Shown here one piece after another: positions 54,642 through 63,527 of a DNA stretch of 64,000 nucleotides. Source of the DNA: Flavobacterium franklandianum (lineage in GTDB: Bacteria; Bacteroidota; Bacteroidia; Flavobacteriales; Flavobacteriaceae); contig NZ_VJZR01000012.1 of the NCBI RefSeq assembly GCF_007097365.1, positions 1 to 64,000 on the forward strand, in the 5' to 3' direction. The notes under the pieces are model-generated. The model had not been told where the DNA came from. It did no database searches and saw only the letters and a list, made by a program, of their open reading frames with translations. Every line of letters starts with the position of its first letter. The stretch's first letter is position 1. The position numbers and the translations under genes were made by a program.

Positions 54642-55913
54642 ATGACCGCAGATTTATTACTAGGATTACAATGGGGAGATGAAGGAAAAGGAAAAATTGT
54701 TGACGTCCTTACGTCTAAATATGACATTATTGCTCGCTTTCAAGGTGGACCAAATGCTGGACACACTTTAGAATTTGATGGAATTAAACACGTTTTGAGA
54801 ACCATTCCATCTGGGATTTTTCATAAAACTGCAATGAATATTATTGGAAACGGAGTCGTAATTGACCCTGTTGTTTTTCAAAAAGAAATCGAAGGATTGG
54901 CTAAATTTAATATGGATATCAAATCCAAATTAATCATTTCCAGAAAAGCACACTTAATTTTACCAACACACCGTTTACTCGATGCAGCTTCCGAAGCCTC
55001 AAAAGGAAAAGCAAAAATTGGTTCTACTCTTAAAGGAATTGGTCCGACTTATATGGACAAAACTGGTAGAAATGGAATTCGTGTTGGAGATATTGAACTG
55101 GAAGATTTCAACGAAAGATACCGTGTATTGGCCAACAAGCACGAAGAAATGATTAAATTCTACGATGTTAACATTCAGTATAATTTAGATGAAATGGAAA
55201 AAGAATTCTTCGAAGCCATCGAGGAATTGAAGAAAATAGAGTTTATTGACAGCGAAGAGTATATCAATCAAGCCCAAAGAGCTGGAAAAACAATTTTATG
55301 CGAAGGTGCTCAAGGATCTTTGCTTGATGTAGATTTTGGAACTTATCCGTATGTAACTTCTTCAAATACAACTGCTGCTGGTGCGTGTACAGGATTAGGA
55401 ATTGCTCCAAACAAAATCAAAGAAGTATACGGAATTTTCAAAGCCTATGTAACTCGTGTAGGTAGTGGACCTTTTCCAACAGAACTTTTTGACGAAGACG
55501 GAGAAACAATGGCCAGAGTTGGAAATGAATATGGCTCTGTTACAGGTAGAAAACGTCGTTGCGGATGGTTGGATTTAGTAGCTTTGAAATATGCAGTCCA
55601 AATTAATGGTGTAACCCAATTGATGATGATGAAAGGGGATATTCTTTCTGGATTTTCCACCTTGAAAGTGTGTACACAATACAACTACAAAGGCAAAGCA
55701 ATTTCTCATTTTCCTTACAATATTGAAACTGAAAACGTAACTCCTATTTATAAAGAATTCAAAGGATGGCAAGCTGATCTAACTGGAATGACCACTTATG
55801 ATGAAATGCCTATCGAATTAAAAGAATATATAGAATTTATAGAAAACTATATCGAAGTTCCTATAAAAATTGTGTCTGTTGGACCAGATAGAAAGCAAAC
55901 GATTTTAAAATAA
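54642..55913 (+). CDS. purA: Adenylosuccinate synthetase
   Basis: The 423-residue enzyme joins aspartate to IMP with GTP, the first step to AMP. Motifs: GLQWGDEGKGKIVDVL (Asp catalytic), GGPNAGHTLEFDG, the GPTYMDKTGRNGIRVGDI loop, EGAQGSLLDVDFGTYPYVTSS, and the RVGSGPFPTELFD..G...GRKRRCGWLD stretch. Length and order are normal. It is 18 bp after fur, so likely cotranscribed with it. A terminator follows. Confidence 0.97.
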   Translation: MTADLLLGLQWGDEGKGKIVDVLTSKYDIIARFQGGPNAGHTLEFDGIKHVLRTIPSGIFHKTAMNIIGNGVVIDPVVFQKEIEGLAKFNMDIKSKLIISRKAHLILPTHRLLDAASEASKGKAKIGSTLKGIGPTYMDKTGRNGIRVGDIELEDFNERYRVLANKHEEMIKFYDVNIQYNLDEMEKEFFEAIEELKKIEFIDSEEYINQAQRAGKTILCEGAQGSLLDVDFGTYPYVTSSNTTAAGACTGLGIAPNKIKEVYGIFKAYVTRVGSGPFPTELFDEDGETMARVGNEYGSVTGRKRRCGWLDLVALKYAVQINGVTQLMMMKGDILSGFSTLKVCTQYNYKGKAISHFPYNIETENVTPIYKEFKGWQADLTGMTTYDEMPIELKEYIEFIENYIEVPIKIVSVGPDRKQTILK

Positions 55914-55921
55914 AAACACTG

Positions 55922-55953
55922 AACGTCTCGATTTATCGGGACGTTTTTTTTTA
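55922..55953 (+). terminator. Terminator of purA
   Basis: AACGTCTCGAT and ATCGGGACGTT form an 11-bp stem (one G-T wobble) with a 2-nt loop followed by TTTTTTTTT. It begins 8 bp after the purA stop codon. Confidence 0.92.
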
Positions 55954-55968
55954 AAACAATCACTTCAA

Positions 55969-56550
55969 ATGAACAACCCGAAAATAAAAATAAAACAAAC
56001 CGAGTTACTTTCCGATAATTGGTACTTATTGAACAAAGTCACATTCGATTTCTTAAGAAAAGACGGCGTTTGGATTACCCAAAAAAGAGAAGTATATGAC
56101 CGTGGAAACGGAGCTGCAATATTACTCTACAATAGCCAACAAAAAACAATCATTCTTACTCGACAATTCAGACTTCCTGCCTACCTCAACGGCAACAAAA
56201 CTGGAATGATGATAGAAGTATGCGCAGGACTTCTCGACCAAGATCATCCTGAACAATGCATTATTCGTGAAACCGAAGAAGAAACTGGATACCGAATAAA
56301 ATCAGTTCAAAAAATTATGGAAACTTTTATGTCTCCGGGAGCCGTAACCGAAATTTTACATCTATACGCTGGCGAATATGATGCTTCGATGAAAGTAAAC
56401 GAAGGTGGAGGATTGGAACACGAGCAAGAAGAAATTGAAGTAATTGAAATGCCTTTTGAGGAAGCTTATGCGTTGATTGCAACTGGTGAAATAAAAGATG
56501 CTAAAACTATTATGCTATTGCAATATGCCAAAATAAATGGGTTGGTTTAA
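55969..56550 (+). CDS. NUDIX hydrolase (NudK/ADP-sugar-pyrophosphatase-like)
   Basis: The 193-residue protein has the Nudix box with CAGLLDQDHPEQCIIRETEEETGYRI, spacing as in GDP-mannose pyrophosphatase NudK. It begins after the PurA terminator and has the dimerisation-type N-terminal strand NWYLLNKVTFDF. It cleaves nucleotide-diphosphate sugars into NMP and sugar phosphate; the actual substrate is uncertain. Confidence 0.87.
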   Translation: MNNPKIKIKQTELLSDNWYLLNKVTFDFLRKDGVWITQKREVYDRGNGAAILLYNSQQKTIILTRQFRLPAYLNGNKTGMMIEVCAGLLDQDHPEQCIIRETEEETGYRIKSVQKIMETFMSPGAVTEILHLYAGEYDASMKVNEGGGLEHEQEEIEVIEMPFEEAYALIATGEIKDAKTIMLLQYAKINGLV

Positions 56551-56570
56551 ATAATCTAATATGACGATCA

Positions 56571-56590
56571 GTTTCGAACTGACTTTTTTT
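56571..56590 (+). terminator. Weak terminator after the NUDIX gene
   Basis: CAGTT TCG AACTG with flanking pairing, followed by TTTTTTT. A short stem of 5-6 bp makes this a moderate call. Confidence 0.5.
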
Positions 56591-56727
56591 AATAATTACA
56601 ACCAACAAGTTAGTCTTAATAAATAGGAGAACAAATACAATTGATTATAGACGGTCAATTTATATACTATTCCTAAACAAAATCATTTGTTTTTAATCTC
56701 AAAAGTCTTTACAATTAAAAAAAAAAA

Positions 56728-56746
56728 CCAGCTCAATGAGCTGGCT
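56728..56746 (-). terminator. Terminator of the T9SS type A gene
   Basis: CCAGCTC AA TGAGCTGG hairpin, 7 bp stem, after a long A-run on the plus strand (U-run on the minus strand). It lies 22 bp after the stop codon. Confidence 0.9.
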
Positions 56747-56767
56747 CTAATTAATTATTTTGATTGA

Positions 56768-57424
56768 CTACAACATAAATTTTAATTTTTTGTTGTCGTT
56801 AGTGACTAAAATGTACACTCCGGTAGTTAATTTAGACAAATCTACGTTAGAAGCATTAGCAAGCTTAAAATTCATAACCGTTTTACCAGTTACGTCATAT
56901 ACAGATGCAGACTCATAAGCACCTGATTTATTCACCACAAGTAATTTTGCAGCCTTGTTTACATACATATCTCTTGGGTTTACGAAAGATTCCAATCCCA
57001 TTGTACCACCAGTAAAACTGACAAATTGAGTAGCACTTTGTAAATAAGTTGTTGTACCTGCAACTGTTATATATGTAAACCATCTGTAGCTAGTGTACCC
57101 TGCATCAATAAATTTTTGTGGAATTGCAGAAGCAATATTTGCTGTTGTAGTAAAAAGAGTGGTCGTTGCTGCCGCAGGAACCGGAATACCAGTTTTATAA
57201 CTCATTGCTCCATCATAGACTGTATTATCATTCGCATCTAAGGGAACAATCTGAATCTCGCACGTACCATCAACACTAGCAGTGTAATTAAATTTAACAG
57301 TTTGTGTTGATCCCAAAGCTACTGAAGTTGGAAAATCAACTGCAGTCATGGTGTCTTGTGCATAACCAAAAGAAGTTGCTACTAAAGTAGCGGTAAGCAA
57401 GATTTTTTTAGTAAAGTTCATCAT
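56768..57424 (-). CDS. T9SS type A sorting domain protein
   Basis: The 218-residue secreted protein has a signal peptide (about 1-22, ending SFGYAQ) and a beta-sandwich body (about 25-145). The C-terminal type A sorting domain (about 150-218) has AAKLLVVNKSGAYESASVYDVTGKTVMNFKL and ends LTTGVYILVTNDNKKLKFML, the classical Por secretion tail. It is exported through the T9SS; cargo function unknown. Expression may be controlled by the unusual hairpin leader. Confidence 0.88.
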   Translation of the reverse strand: MMNFTKKILLTATLVATSFGYAQDTMTAVDFPTSVALGSTQTVKFNYTASVDGTCEIQIVPLDANDNTVYDGAMSYKTGIPVPAAATTTLFTTTANIASAIPQKFIDAGYTSYRWFTYITVAGTTTYLQSATQFVSFTGGTMGLESFVNPRDMYVNKAAKLLVVNKSGAYESASVYDVTGKTVMNFKLANASNVDLSKLTTGVYILVTNDNKKLKFML

Positions 57425-57459
57425 AATTAATTTTTTTTAAAGGTTATTATTTATATATA

Positions 57460-57506
57460 TTTTGTTAAACAATCGGTTGTACAATACAACCGATTGTTTA
57501 ACAAAA
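57460..57506 (-). promoter_or_regulatory. Perfect 22-bp hairpin at the 5' end of the T9SS type A gene
   Basis: TTTTGTTAAACAATCGGTTG, extended by TA, forms a perfect 22-bp inverted repeat with a 3-nt loop. It lies 36 bp upstream of the start codon. The -7 element TATTTTTG is at 57502-57509 (minus strand), with TTTG about 18 nt upstream of it, so transcription should begin within the hairpin and leave a strong 5'-terminal stem on the mRNA. On the other side, TGAATTATTTTT words repeat with a 30-bp period (57510-57570). Confidence 0.75.
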
Positions 57507-57508
57507 AT

Positions 57509-57570
57509 ATGAATTATTTTTACATATCAAAAAAATAAATGAATTATTTTTTTATATCTAAAATAATACC
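57509..57570. repeat. 30-bp tandem repeat upstream of the T9SS type A gene
   Basis: ATGAATTATTTTTACATATC and ATGAATTATTTTTTTATATC begin two adjacent copies (57509 and 57539). The first carries the -33/-7 region of the predicted promoter. Confidence 0.55.
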
Positions 57571-57782
57571 TCTAAATCATTAGGATTTAGAAAACTAATC
57601 ATTTTACACCCGATAAATTAATGAATCAATTCTTATGCAATTCACACAAATAAATTTCTTAAATTTTGATTCTATTTTTACTTTATTGACACTTCAAATT
57701 GAAACCAAAAACATATTAAATTTATTGCTAAAAAAAATTAATTCATATTTAAACACTAATTTTACTCAAACGATTTTAAGTT

Positions 57783-58883
57783 TTGAAAAACGAAAAGAAA
57801 AAACACTCCGCACTTCACGAAAAAGATGGAATTTCACCACCCGAAATTATCAGTCTAAATGCTGTGGAGCAAATTCAGAAGTTCAGAAAAAAACAACTTT
57901 CTTCAAGAGAATTAATCGACGGAATTTTATCTGGAAACATTGCTGATTTAAGCCGAGCGATTACTTTGGTCGAAAGTACCAACGCCAACCATTTGGCGAA
58001 AGCCAATGAAATAATTAATGCTTGTTTGCCGTATGCCAATGAATCGTTAAGAATAGGAATCACAGGAGTTCCCGGTGTAGGGAAAAGTACTTTTATCGAA
58101 GCTTTTGGAAAATATTTAACTTCATTAGGGAAAAAAGTGGCGGTACTTGCCGTTGATCCATCAAGCACAATTTCTCACGGAAGCATTCTAGGCGACAAAA
58201 CCAGAATGGAAGAATTGGTAAAAGATACGAATGCTTACATTAGACCATCGGCTTCGGGAGAAACGTTGGGAGGAGTTGCTCGAAAAACTAGAGAAACCAT
58301 AACCCTTTGCGAAGCTGCCGGATTTGATACGATTCTTATCGAAACTATTGGCGTTGGCCAAAGCGAAACTGCTGTTCACAGTATGGTAGATTTCTTTTTA
58401 TTATTAAAAATTTCTGGTGCAGGTGACGAATTGCAAGGCATAAAACGTGGGATAATGGAAATGGCCGATGCTATTATTATCAACAAAGCCGATGGCGATA
58501 ACATTAAGAAAGCGAATTTAGCAAAAGCAGAATTCAACAGGGCTTTGCATTTATTTCCCGCCAAAAAATCAGGCTGGACACCAATAACTTCAACTTGTAG
58601 TGCGATTACACACGATGGGATTCCTGAAGTTTGGAAAACAATAGAGCAGTTTCTGGAATTTACAAAAAGAAATAAATATTTTTTTAAAAAGAGAAAAGAA
58701 CAGAATCAATATTGGCTGTTGGAAACCATTAACGAACAATTAAAAAGTAATTTTTACAATCATCCTGAAATTATAAAACTTTTAGAATCTTCTAAAAAGG
58801 CGGTTTCAACTGATGAAATATCCCCTTTTGCAGCCGCTCAAGAATTATTGAATGTGTACCAAAATTACAAGAAAATATCCTGA
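57783..58883 (+). CDS. meaB: MeaB/ArgK-type GTPase (methylmalonyl-CoA mutase chaperone)
   Basis: The 366-residue G3E-type GTPase has Walker A GVPGVGKST (95-103), VDPSSTISHGSILGDKTRM, the GGVARKTRETI block and NKADGDN. It protects and reloads methylmalonyl-CoA mutase with cobalamin; the mutase genes are outside the window. The frame opens with TTG two codons after an in-frame stop; no ATG occurs upstream of the conserved domain, so TTG appears to be the true start. It converges with the GT39 gene over 31 bp. Confidence 0.92.
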   Translation: MKNEKKKHSALHEKDGISPPEIISLNAVEQIQKFRKKQLSSRELIDGILSGNIADLSRAITLVESTNANHLAKANEIINACLPYANESLRIGITGVPGVGKSTFIEAFGKYLTSLGKKVAVLAVDPSSTISHGSILGDKTRMEELVKDTNAYIRPSASGETLGGVARKTRETITLCEAAGFDTILIETIGVGQSETAVHSMVDFFLLLKISGAGDELQGIKRGIMEMADAIIINKADGDNIKKANLAKAEFNRALHLFPAKKSGWTPITSTCSAITHDGIPEVWKTIEQFLEFTKRNKYFFKKRKEQNQYWLLETINEQLKSNFYNHPEIIKLLESSKKAVSTDEISPFAAAQELLNVYQNYKKIS

Positions 58884-58914
58884 TACCATTTCACTTGTTC
58901 TTCTAAATCTCATT

Positions 58915-60597
58915 TTATTTAAGTTGTAATAAAAACGCTTTTTCTAAATTAGCGTTACGAGTGTTGGGATTTAAAAATTTTAGATTTAATCGAGTGATTC
59001 TATAATGGTCAATCATAAATTCTTTTGACCATTGTATTTTGTTTTCTTTGAGTTCTTTCATCTGATCTTCATAAACAAACAACCATTGTCCTTTTTTTAA
59101 ATACTTAGGAATTTTATTTATGGTAATTTTGGGAGTTGTTTGTTTTGTGTAAAAATCCAACGACCAACTATTTTTATCTCCTTCTATCCTATATACATCT
59201 TTAGGATTTATATGTTCTTTCTCTAGAAGCAAAGCAGCATTATTTCCGGCTTGATATTGTAATATTTTTGGATAAAACTGAGTGTTTAAACAAAAGTTTA
59301 TAACAATCATAAAATAAACAGAAATCAAAATCATTTTTTTGGCACTATTTGTTTTGCTAAAAATGATATAACCTAATCCAATTAATAATAATAAATCGCA
59401 TAAAATAAAAGCAAAATGAGGTATAGGAAAAGACCAAAAAATAATAAATAAAACAAATCCACATCCTAAAGAGAGTGTGAAATATTGAATATTTAATACT
59501 GTTTTTAAAGTTTTAAGTTTATTATTTTCATATAAACTAATAACATATCCAGCAACTAAAACAGACAAAATAGGTAATAAACTATTTAAATAATGAGGTA
59601 ATTTAAATTTTGAAAAACTAATAACAATCATGATTGCCAAAACTCCAATTGATGTCAAAGCTTCTATTCCTGATTGAAATTTAAATTTTGACACAATAAA
59701 TAGCTTTATTCTAGAAAATAAAGCTAAATATACCATAACAGACCAAGGTAGAAAAGCCCATAAAAGTGTATGGAAAAAGAAAAAATAATCTGGACTAGTT
59801 TCAGTAAAACCAGAGGCTGTCAATCTATTAAAACTTTGATCCCAAAGAATAAATCGTATTCCAGAAATATTAGATTGTCCTTGTATAATTTTTTCAGGAT
59901 GTAAATCGAATTGCACATAATAGGCGTACAAAACTGGAGCTATAGCCAATACAAAAGTAAGAATGGTAATAATAGTTTTCCAAGACCAAATCGCCTTCCA
60001 TTTTTTATTATAAGCAAGATAACTTAGAATGCAAATTGCGGGTACGAAAACGCCCAATTGCCCTTTGCACGAAAAAGCAATAGCAACTCCAATAGCCCCT
60101 AGAACTGCGTTAATCAGTTTATTATGATTTACATAAAGCACAAGTTGCCAGACACCAAAAATAGTTGCTCCCGTTAAAACAGCATCAGTTCTAACATCGT
60201 GATTTGATAAAATAATGGCTTGAGCGGATAAGAATACTAAAGAGGCAATATGGCTGGCTTTATATCCATAAAATTCCTTTGCCAAACGGTTCGTAGAATA
60301 GGCTCCTAAAAGTGTAAATAACAGGGCTGGAATTCGATAAGACCATTGAGAAATTCCAAAAAGTTTAAAAGACAATGCTGCCAACCAAAAATGCATGTGT
60401 GGTTTGTCGAGATAATCTTGTCCCCCTTTATAAATATTTAAAAAATCATTTTCTAGGAACATCCGCATAGCCATTGTGGCATGTTGTGCCGAGTCATTCT
60501 CCATCAGTGGAATCCATAATCCTGAAAGATAAACTACTGCAAGTAATATATATAATGGAATATAATCTCTTTTTGAAAGGAATGTGTTCATTGACAT
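58915..60597 (-). CDS. GT39/ArnT-like membrane glycosyltransferase
   Basis: The 560-residue protein has 11 or more membrane segments and the N-terminal extracytoplasmic loop LMENDSAQHATMAMRMFLENDF with the catalytic acidic residues, followed by YLDKPHMHFWLAALSFKLFG. These are features of polyprenyl-phosphate-dependent sugar transferases such as ArnT and PMT. It would transfer a sugar on the periplasmic side to lipid A, protein or glycan. The divergent GT2 gene could make the lipid-linked donor. Confidence 0.87.
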   Translation of the reverse strand: MSMNTFLSKRDYIPLYILLAVVYLSGLWIPLMENDSAQHATMAMRMFLENDFLNIYKGGQDYLDKPHMHFWLAALSFKLFGISQWSYRIPALLFTLLGAYSTNRLAKEFYGYKASHIASLVFLSAQAIILSNHDVRTDAVLTGATIFGVWQLVLYVNHNKLINAVLGAIGVAIAFSCKGQLGVFVPAICILSYLAYNKKWKAIWSWKTIITILTFVLAIAPVLYAYYVQFDLHPEKIIQGQSNISGIRFILWDQSFNRLTASGFTETSPDYFFFFHTLLWAFLPWSVMVYLALFSRIKLFIVSKFKFQSGIEALTSIGVLAIMIVISFSKFKLPHYLNSLLPILSVLVAGYVISLYENNKLKTLKTVLNIQYFTLSLGCGFVLFIIFWSFPIPHFAFILCDLLLLIGLGYIIFSKTNSAKKMILISVYFMIVINFCLNTQFYPKILQYQAGNNAALLLEKEHINPKDVYRIEGDKNSWSLDFYTKQTTPKITINKIPKYLKKGQWLFVYEDQMKELKENKIQWSKEFMIDHYRITRLNLKFLNPNTRNANLEKAFLLQLK

Positions 60598-60735
60598 GTT
60601 GTAGGGTTAACTTATAATTTTAAAAACCAGCAAAAATAAGATAAAATAGCGTTTAAAAACAGCCATTAAATATAATAAACAAATTTAAGAAAAGATTTCT
60701 TATCAAGAACTAAATACAAAATTGGTTTATTGTTT

Positions 60736-60743
60736 TATATTTG
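60736..60743 (+). promoter_or_regulatory. -7 element of the GT2-flippase operon
   Basis: TATATTTG matches TAnnTTTG. Transcription would begin near 60750, 14 bp before the ATG. A -33 TTTG is not obvious. Confidence 0.5.
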
Positions 60744-60763
60744 CAACATAAATATATTGTACT

Positions 60764-61720
60764 ATGAGTAGTTTAACTACATTATTATCTATTGTAATTC
60801 CTGTTTATAATGAAGAAGGAAATGTTGGTTTATTAACCGAATCTATCGAAAATGGCCTAAAAGGGTATAAATATGAAATTATATATATCGATGATTTTTC
60901 TTCGGATAATACTAGAAAAGAAATCAAAGATTTAAACAATCCAAATGTAGTTCTTATTGAATTAAAAAGAAACTATGGACAAAGTTCGGCTCTAGCTGCA
61001 GGTATAGATTATGCCAAAGGGGACTATATAGTAACTATGGATGGCGATATGCAAAATGACCCATCGGATATTCCTGAGATGTTAGCACTTGCCATCAAAG
61101 AAGATTGGGATTTGGTTACTGGAATTCGCCAAAAAAGGAAAGACAGTTTTGTTAGAACATTACCTTCTAAAATAGCCAATTATATTATTAGAAAATCTAC
61201 AAAACTGCACATTACAGATGCAGGTTGCGCCCTAAAAGTAATGACTGCCGAAACCGCTAAAAACCTTCCTCTTTATGGGGAATTACACCGTTTTATAGCA
61301 TTAAATGCACACATTGATGGCGCTCGAATTACTGAGATTCCAGTAAAACATCACGCAAGGCATTTAGGGGTTTCAAAATATGGATTAGGGAGAACTTTTA
61401 AAGTTATAAATGACCTTTTACTAATTCTTTTTCAACGCAAATATTTACAAAATCCTTTATATTTATTTGGTAATTTAGGGATGACTTTTTTTGGTATTGG
61501 TGTCATTATCAATTTGTATTTATTAGTAGTTAAATTAATGGGCAACGATATTGGAACCCGACCTTTGTTGATATTAGGAATCTTATTAATTTTGGTAGGA
61601 ATTCAGTTTTTTACTATCGGCATTGTTACCGATTTGTTGATGAGAACCTACTACGAATCTCAAAATAAAACGCCTTATAAGATAAGACATATTAGAACCT
61701 ACACTAATGAAAATAAATAG
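60764..61720 (+). CDS. Polyprenyl-phosphate glycosyltransferase, GT2 (DPM1/ArnC-like)
   Basis: The 318-residue protein has the GT2 core (SIVIPVYNEEGNVGLL, YIDDFSSDNT, VTMDGDMQNDP with the DXD-type Asp, and the acceptor region KHHARHLGVSKYG) and two C-terminal membrane helices (about 235-300). Such enzymes load a sugar onto undecaprenyl or polyprenyl phosphate. It overlaps the UPF0104 gene by 14 bp, and a GT39 sugar transferase lies divergently, suggesting a donor-synthesis/transfer pair. Confidence 0.9.
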   Translation: MSSLTTLLSIVIPVYNEEGNVGLLTESIENGLKGYKYEIIYIDDFSSDNTRKEIKDLNNPNVVLIELKRNYGQSSALAAGIDYAKGDYIVTMDGDMQNDPSDIPEMLALAIKEDWDLVTGIRQKRKDSFVRTLPSKIANYIIRKSTKLHITDAGCALKVMTAETAKNLPLYGELHRFIALNAHIDGARITEIPVKHHARHLGVSKYGLGRTFKVINDLLLILFQRKYLQNPLYLFGNLGMTFFGIGVIINLYLLVVKLMGNDIGTRPLLILGILLILVGIQFFTIGIVTDLLMRTYYESQNKTPYKIRHIRTYTNENK

Positions 61721-62573
61721 AAAATTAGTTTTTACTTTTCTTAAAATAGCACTTACTTTCATTCTACTTTATGTAGTATTTTCTAATATTCCGTTGAATG
61801 ACGTCTGGCTAATTTTAAAACAATCGAATCCTTTTCTACTATTCTTAGCTTTAGTTTGTTTTATCCTATCCCAATTAATATCAGCCAATCGATTATTGCA
61901 ATTGTTCAAATGGTCTGGCTTTGATTTAGACTCAAAAAAAAATTACATTCTATACCTCGTTGGAATGTTTTACAATTTTTTTATTCCGGGAGGCATAGGA
62001 GGAGATGCTTACAAGATTTATATTTTGAATAAAGAATACCAATGGCCCATAAAAAAACTCACCTCGGTCGTTTTTATTGATAGACTAATGGGGTTGATTG
62101 CTATTGGAATTTTAATCCTAATTTTTTGTTTATTTATTCCTTTTTTTACTACTGAAAATTTAGTTTGGCTACTATTTGCACTGCTTGTAATTGGACTTGT
62201 ATCGTCCTATTTATTTATAAAATGGTTGTTCCCTTCTTTTTTGGGAATAACACTAAAATCTGTTCTAAAATCAATTCTGATACAACTTTTACAATGTCTT
62301 TGTATTGTTTTATTGCTTTCAAGCATTTCAGAAACAGATGATTATTTTAAATATGTGATTGCTTTTTTACTATCTTCGGTGCTTTCAATTTTCTCGTTTT
62401 CTGGAATTGGAATAAGAGAAATGATACTCTATCAAGCATCAACTTTATTAGTTTTTGATTCAATTAAAGCAGTAACAATCGGACTTTTGTTTTCAATACT
62501 CACTGCTTTTGTATCTTTGTTTGGAATATATTTTCATTTCAATAACACAAAAATCAAAGATTCAAAAAATTAA
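61707..62573 (+). CDS. UPF0104/lysylphosphatidylglycerol synthetase TM-like protein
   Basis: The 288-residue protein has seven to eight membrane helices and the conserved GMFYNFFIPGGIGGDAYKIYIL and SVVFIDRLMGLIAIGIL motifs of the family. Such flippase-like proteins are found beside polyprenyl-phosphate sugar transferases. The start lies inside the GT2 gene (14-bp overlap), so they are coupled. A role in flipping the lipid-linked sugar is inferred from context. Confidence 0.87.
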   Translation: MKINRKLVFTFLKIALTFILLYVVFSNIPLNDVWLILKQSNPFLLFLALVCFILSQLISANRLLQLFKWSGFDLDSKKNYILYLVGMFYNFFIPGGIGGDAYKIYILNKEYQWPIKKLTSVVFIDRLMGLIAIGILILIFCLFIPFFTTENLVWLLFALLVIGLVSSYLFIKWLFPSFLGITLKSVLKSILIQLLQCLCIVLLLSSISETDDYFKYVIAFLLSSVLSIFSFSGIGIREMILYQASTLLVFDSIKAVTIGLLFSILTAFVSLFGIYFHFNNTKIKDSKN

Positions 62574-62632
62574 ATAATGTTCGTGACGAAATAAAGCTGA
62601 AGAATTAATTCAACCATAAAAAACAAAATAAA

Positions 62633-63202
62633 ATGAAATTAAGAAATAAACTTTTAATAACAGTTGGAATAATTATTCTAGTTGGAGTGGGTAAATATGT
62701 TTATGATATGAACATCAATCATAATTTTGAGACAATTACCGAAGAGAAAGTTTATAAATCAGGCGTAATACCGCCAGAGCAGCTGGAGGATTACATCAAA
62801 AAATACCACATCAAATCGGTTGTTGATTTACGTTTTCCAGGAACAGGAGACGATGTAAATAACCCTGAAATACCCGTTGAACTTACCGCCGAAAGAGAGG
62901 CTATTGCAAAAATAAAAGGTGTCAATTATTTTAATAATGGTTCGGATCAAGTTCCTAATCAGAAAAATTTAGATGTGTTTTTCTCCATTATGGATAAACC
63001 AGAAAATTATCCTGTACTAATCCATTGTTATCACGGAGTAGGACGCGCCGAAATGTATTCGGCAATTTATAGAATTGAATATGAAAATATGGATCCTGAT
63101 GAAGCCAGAAAAAGCACTCGCCTTTTAACTAAATGGAGCTCCTTTGATTTAGGAACTCCTAAGGGAGATTATTTACATCAATATCAAAAAATTAAAAAAT
63201 AA
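62633..63202 (+). CDS. Membrane-anchored dual-specificity/tyrosine phosphatase-like protein
   Basis: The 189-residue protein has an N-terminal membrane helix (about 7-26) and a periplasmic or cytosolic phosphatase domain with the P-loop HCYHGVGR (catalytic C132, R138) and the general-acid region VVDLRFPGTGDD. Such enzymes dephosphorylate phosphotyrosine or lipid/sugar phosphates. It follows the UPF0104 gene by 59 bp. A role on polyprenyl phosphate or protein is not decided by sequence. Confidence 0.83.
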   Translation: MKLRNKLLITVGIIILVGVGKYVYDMNINHNFETITEEKVYKSGVIPPEQLEDYIKKYHIKSVVDLRFPGTGDDVNNPEIPVELTAEREAIAKIKGVNYFNNGSDQVPNQKNLDVFFSIMDKPENYPVLIHCYHGVGRAEMYSAIYRIEYENMDPDEARKSTRLLTKWSSFDLGTPKGDYLHQYQKIKK

Positions 63203-63216
63203 TAAAAAAGTAGAGA

Positions 63217-63447
63217 TTACTCTTTCTCGTAACGCTCCATTTCACGGTCATAAAATGCGTTGGCTTGTTCAATCAAACCTTCCATTTCGACATTCAATTC
63301 TCCTTCATCAAGATCTTCGGCTTCTTCCATAAACTCCACCTCATCGTCTTTAAGATTGATGATGAATCGAGGATAATCAAGGTGAATGATAAAAATATCC
63401 TCAGGAAAATCAGTGTTGTCGCCTAGTAAAAATTTTGGTAATTCCAT
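63217..63447 (-). CDS. Small acidic conserved hypothetical protein
   Basis: The 76-residue protein has an aromatic/hydrophobic N-terminal half (FIIHLDYPRFIINL) and a strongly acidic C-terminal half (EEAEDLDEGELNVEMEG). It has no membrane helix. The reading frame has clean flavobacterial codon use. No function recognised. It is convergent with the phosphatase gene, and a hairpin lies upstream. Confidence 0.7.
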   Translation of the reverse strand: MELPKFLLGDNTDFPEDIFIIHLDYPRFIINLKDDEVEFMEEAEDLDEGELNVEMEGLIEQANAFYDREMERYEKE

Positions 63448-63451
63448 TTCA

Positions 63452-63522
63452 AGTTTGTTGTTTATGGTTTATGGTTTATGGTTTGTTGCTCCACTCTGAA
63501 CAACAAACCACAAACTACAAAC
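63452..63522. repeat. Palindromic repeat of the TTTGTTG/GTTTATGG family near the window end
   Basis: GTTTGTTG, three GTTTATG words and GGTTTGTTG (63480-63488) pair with CAACAAACC (63501-63509) and CACAAACTACAAACAG. The 12-nt loop is CTCCACTCTGAA. The words are those of the four-helix cassette arms. It may terminate the SPFH gene. Confidence 0.75.
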
Positions 63523-63527
63523 AGTTT

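Noticed and set aside
57635..57946. 103-codon frame overlapping the start of meaB
   Set aside because: It overlaps the conserved meaB frame, its peptide is Lys/Asn/Thr-rich without a domain, and it ends inside meaB.
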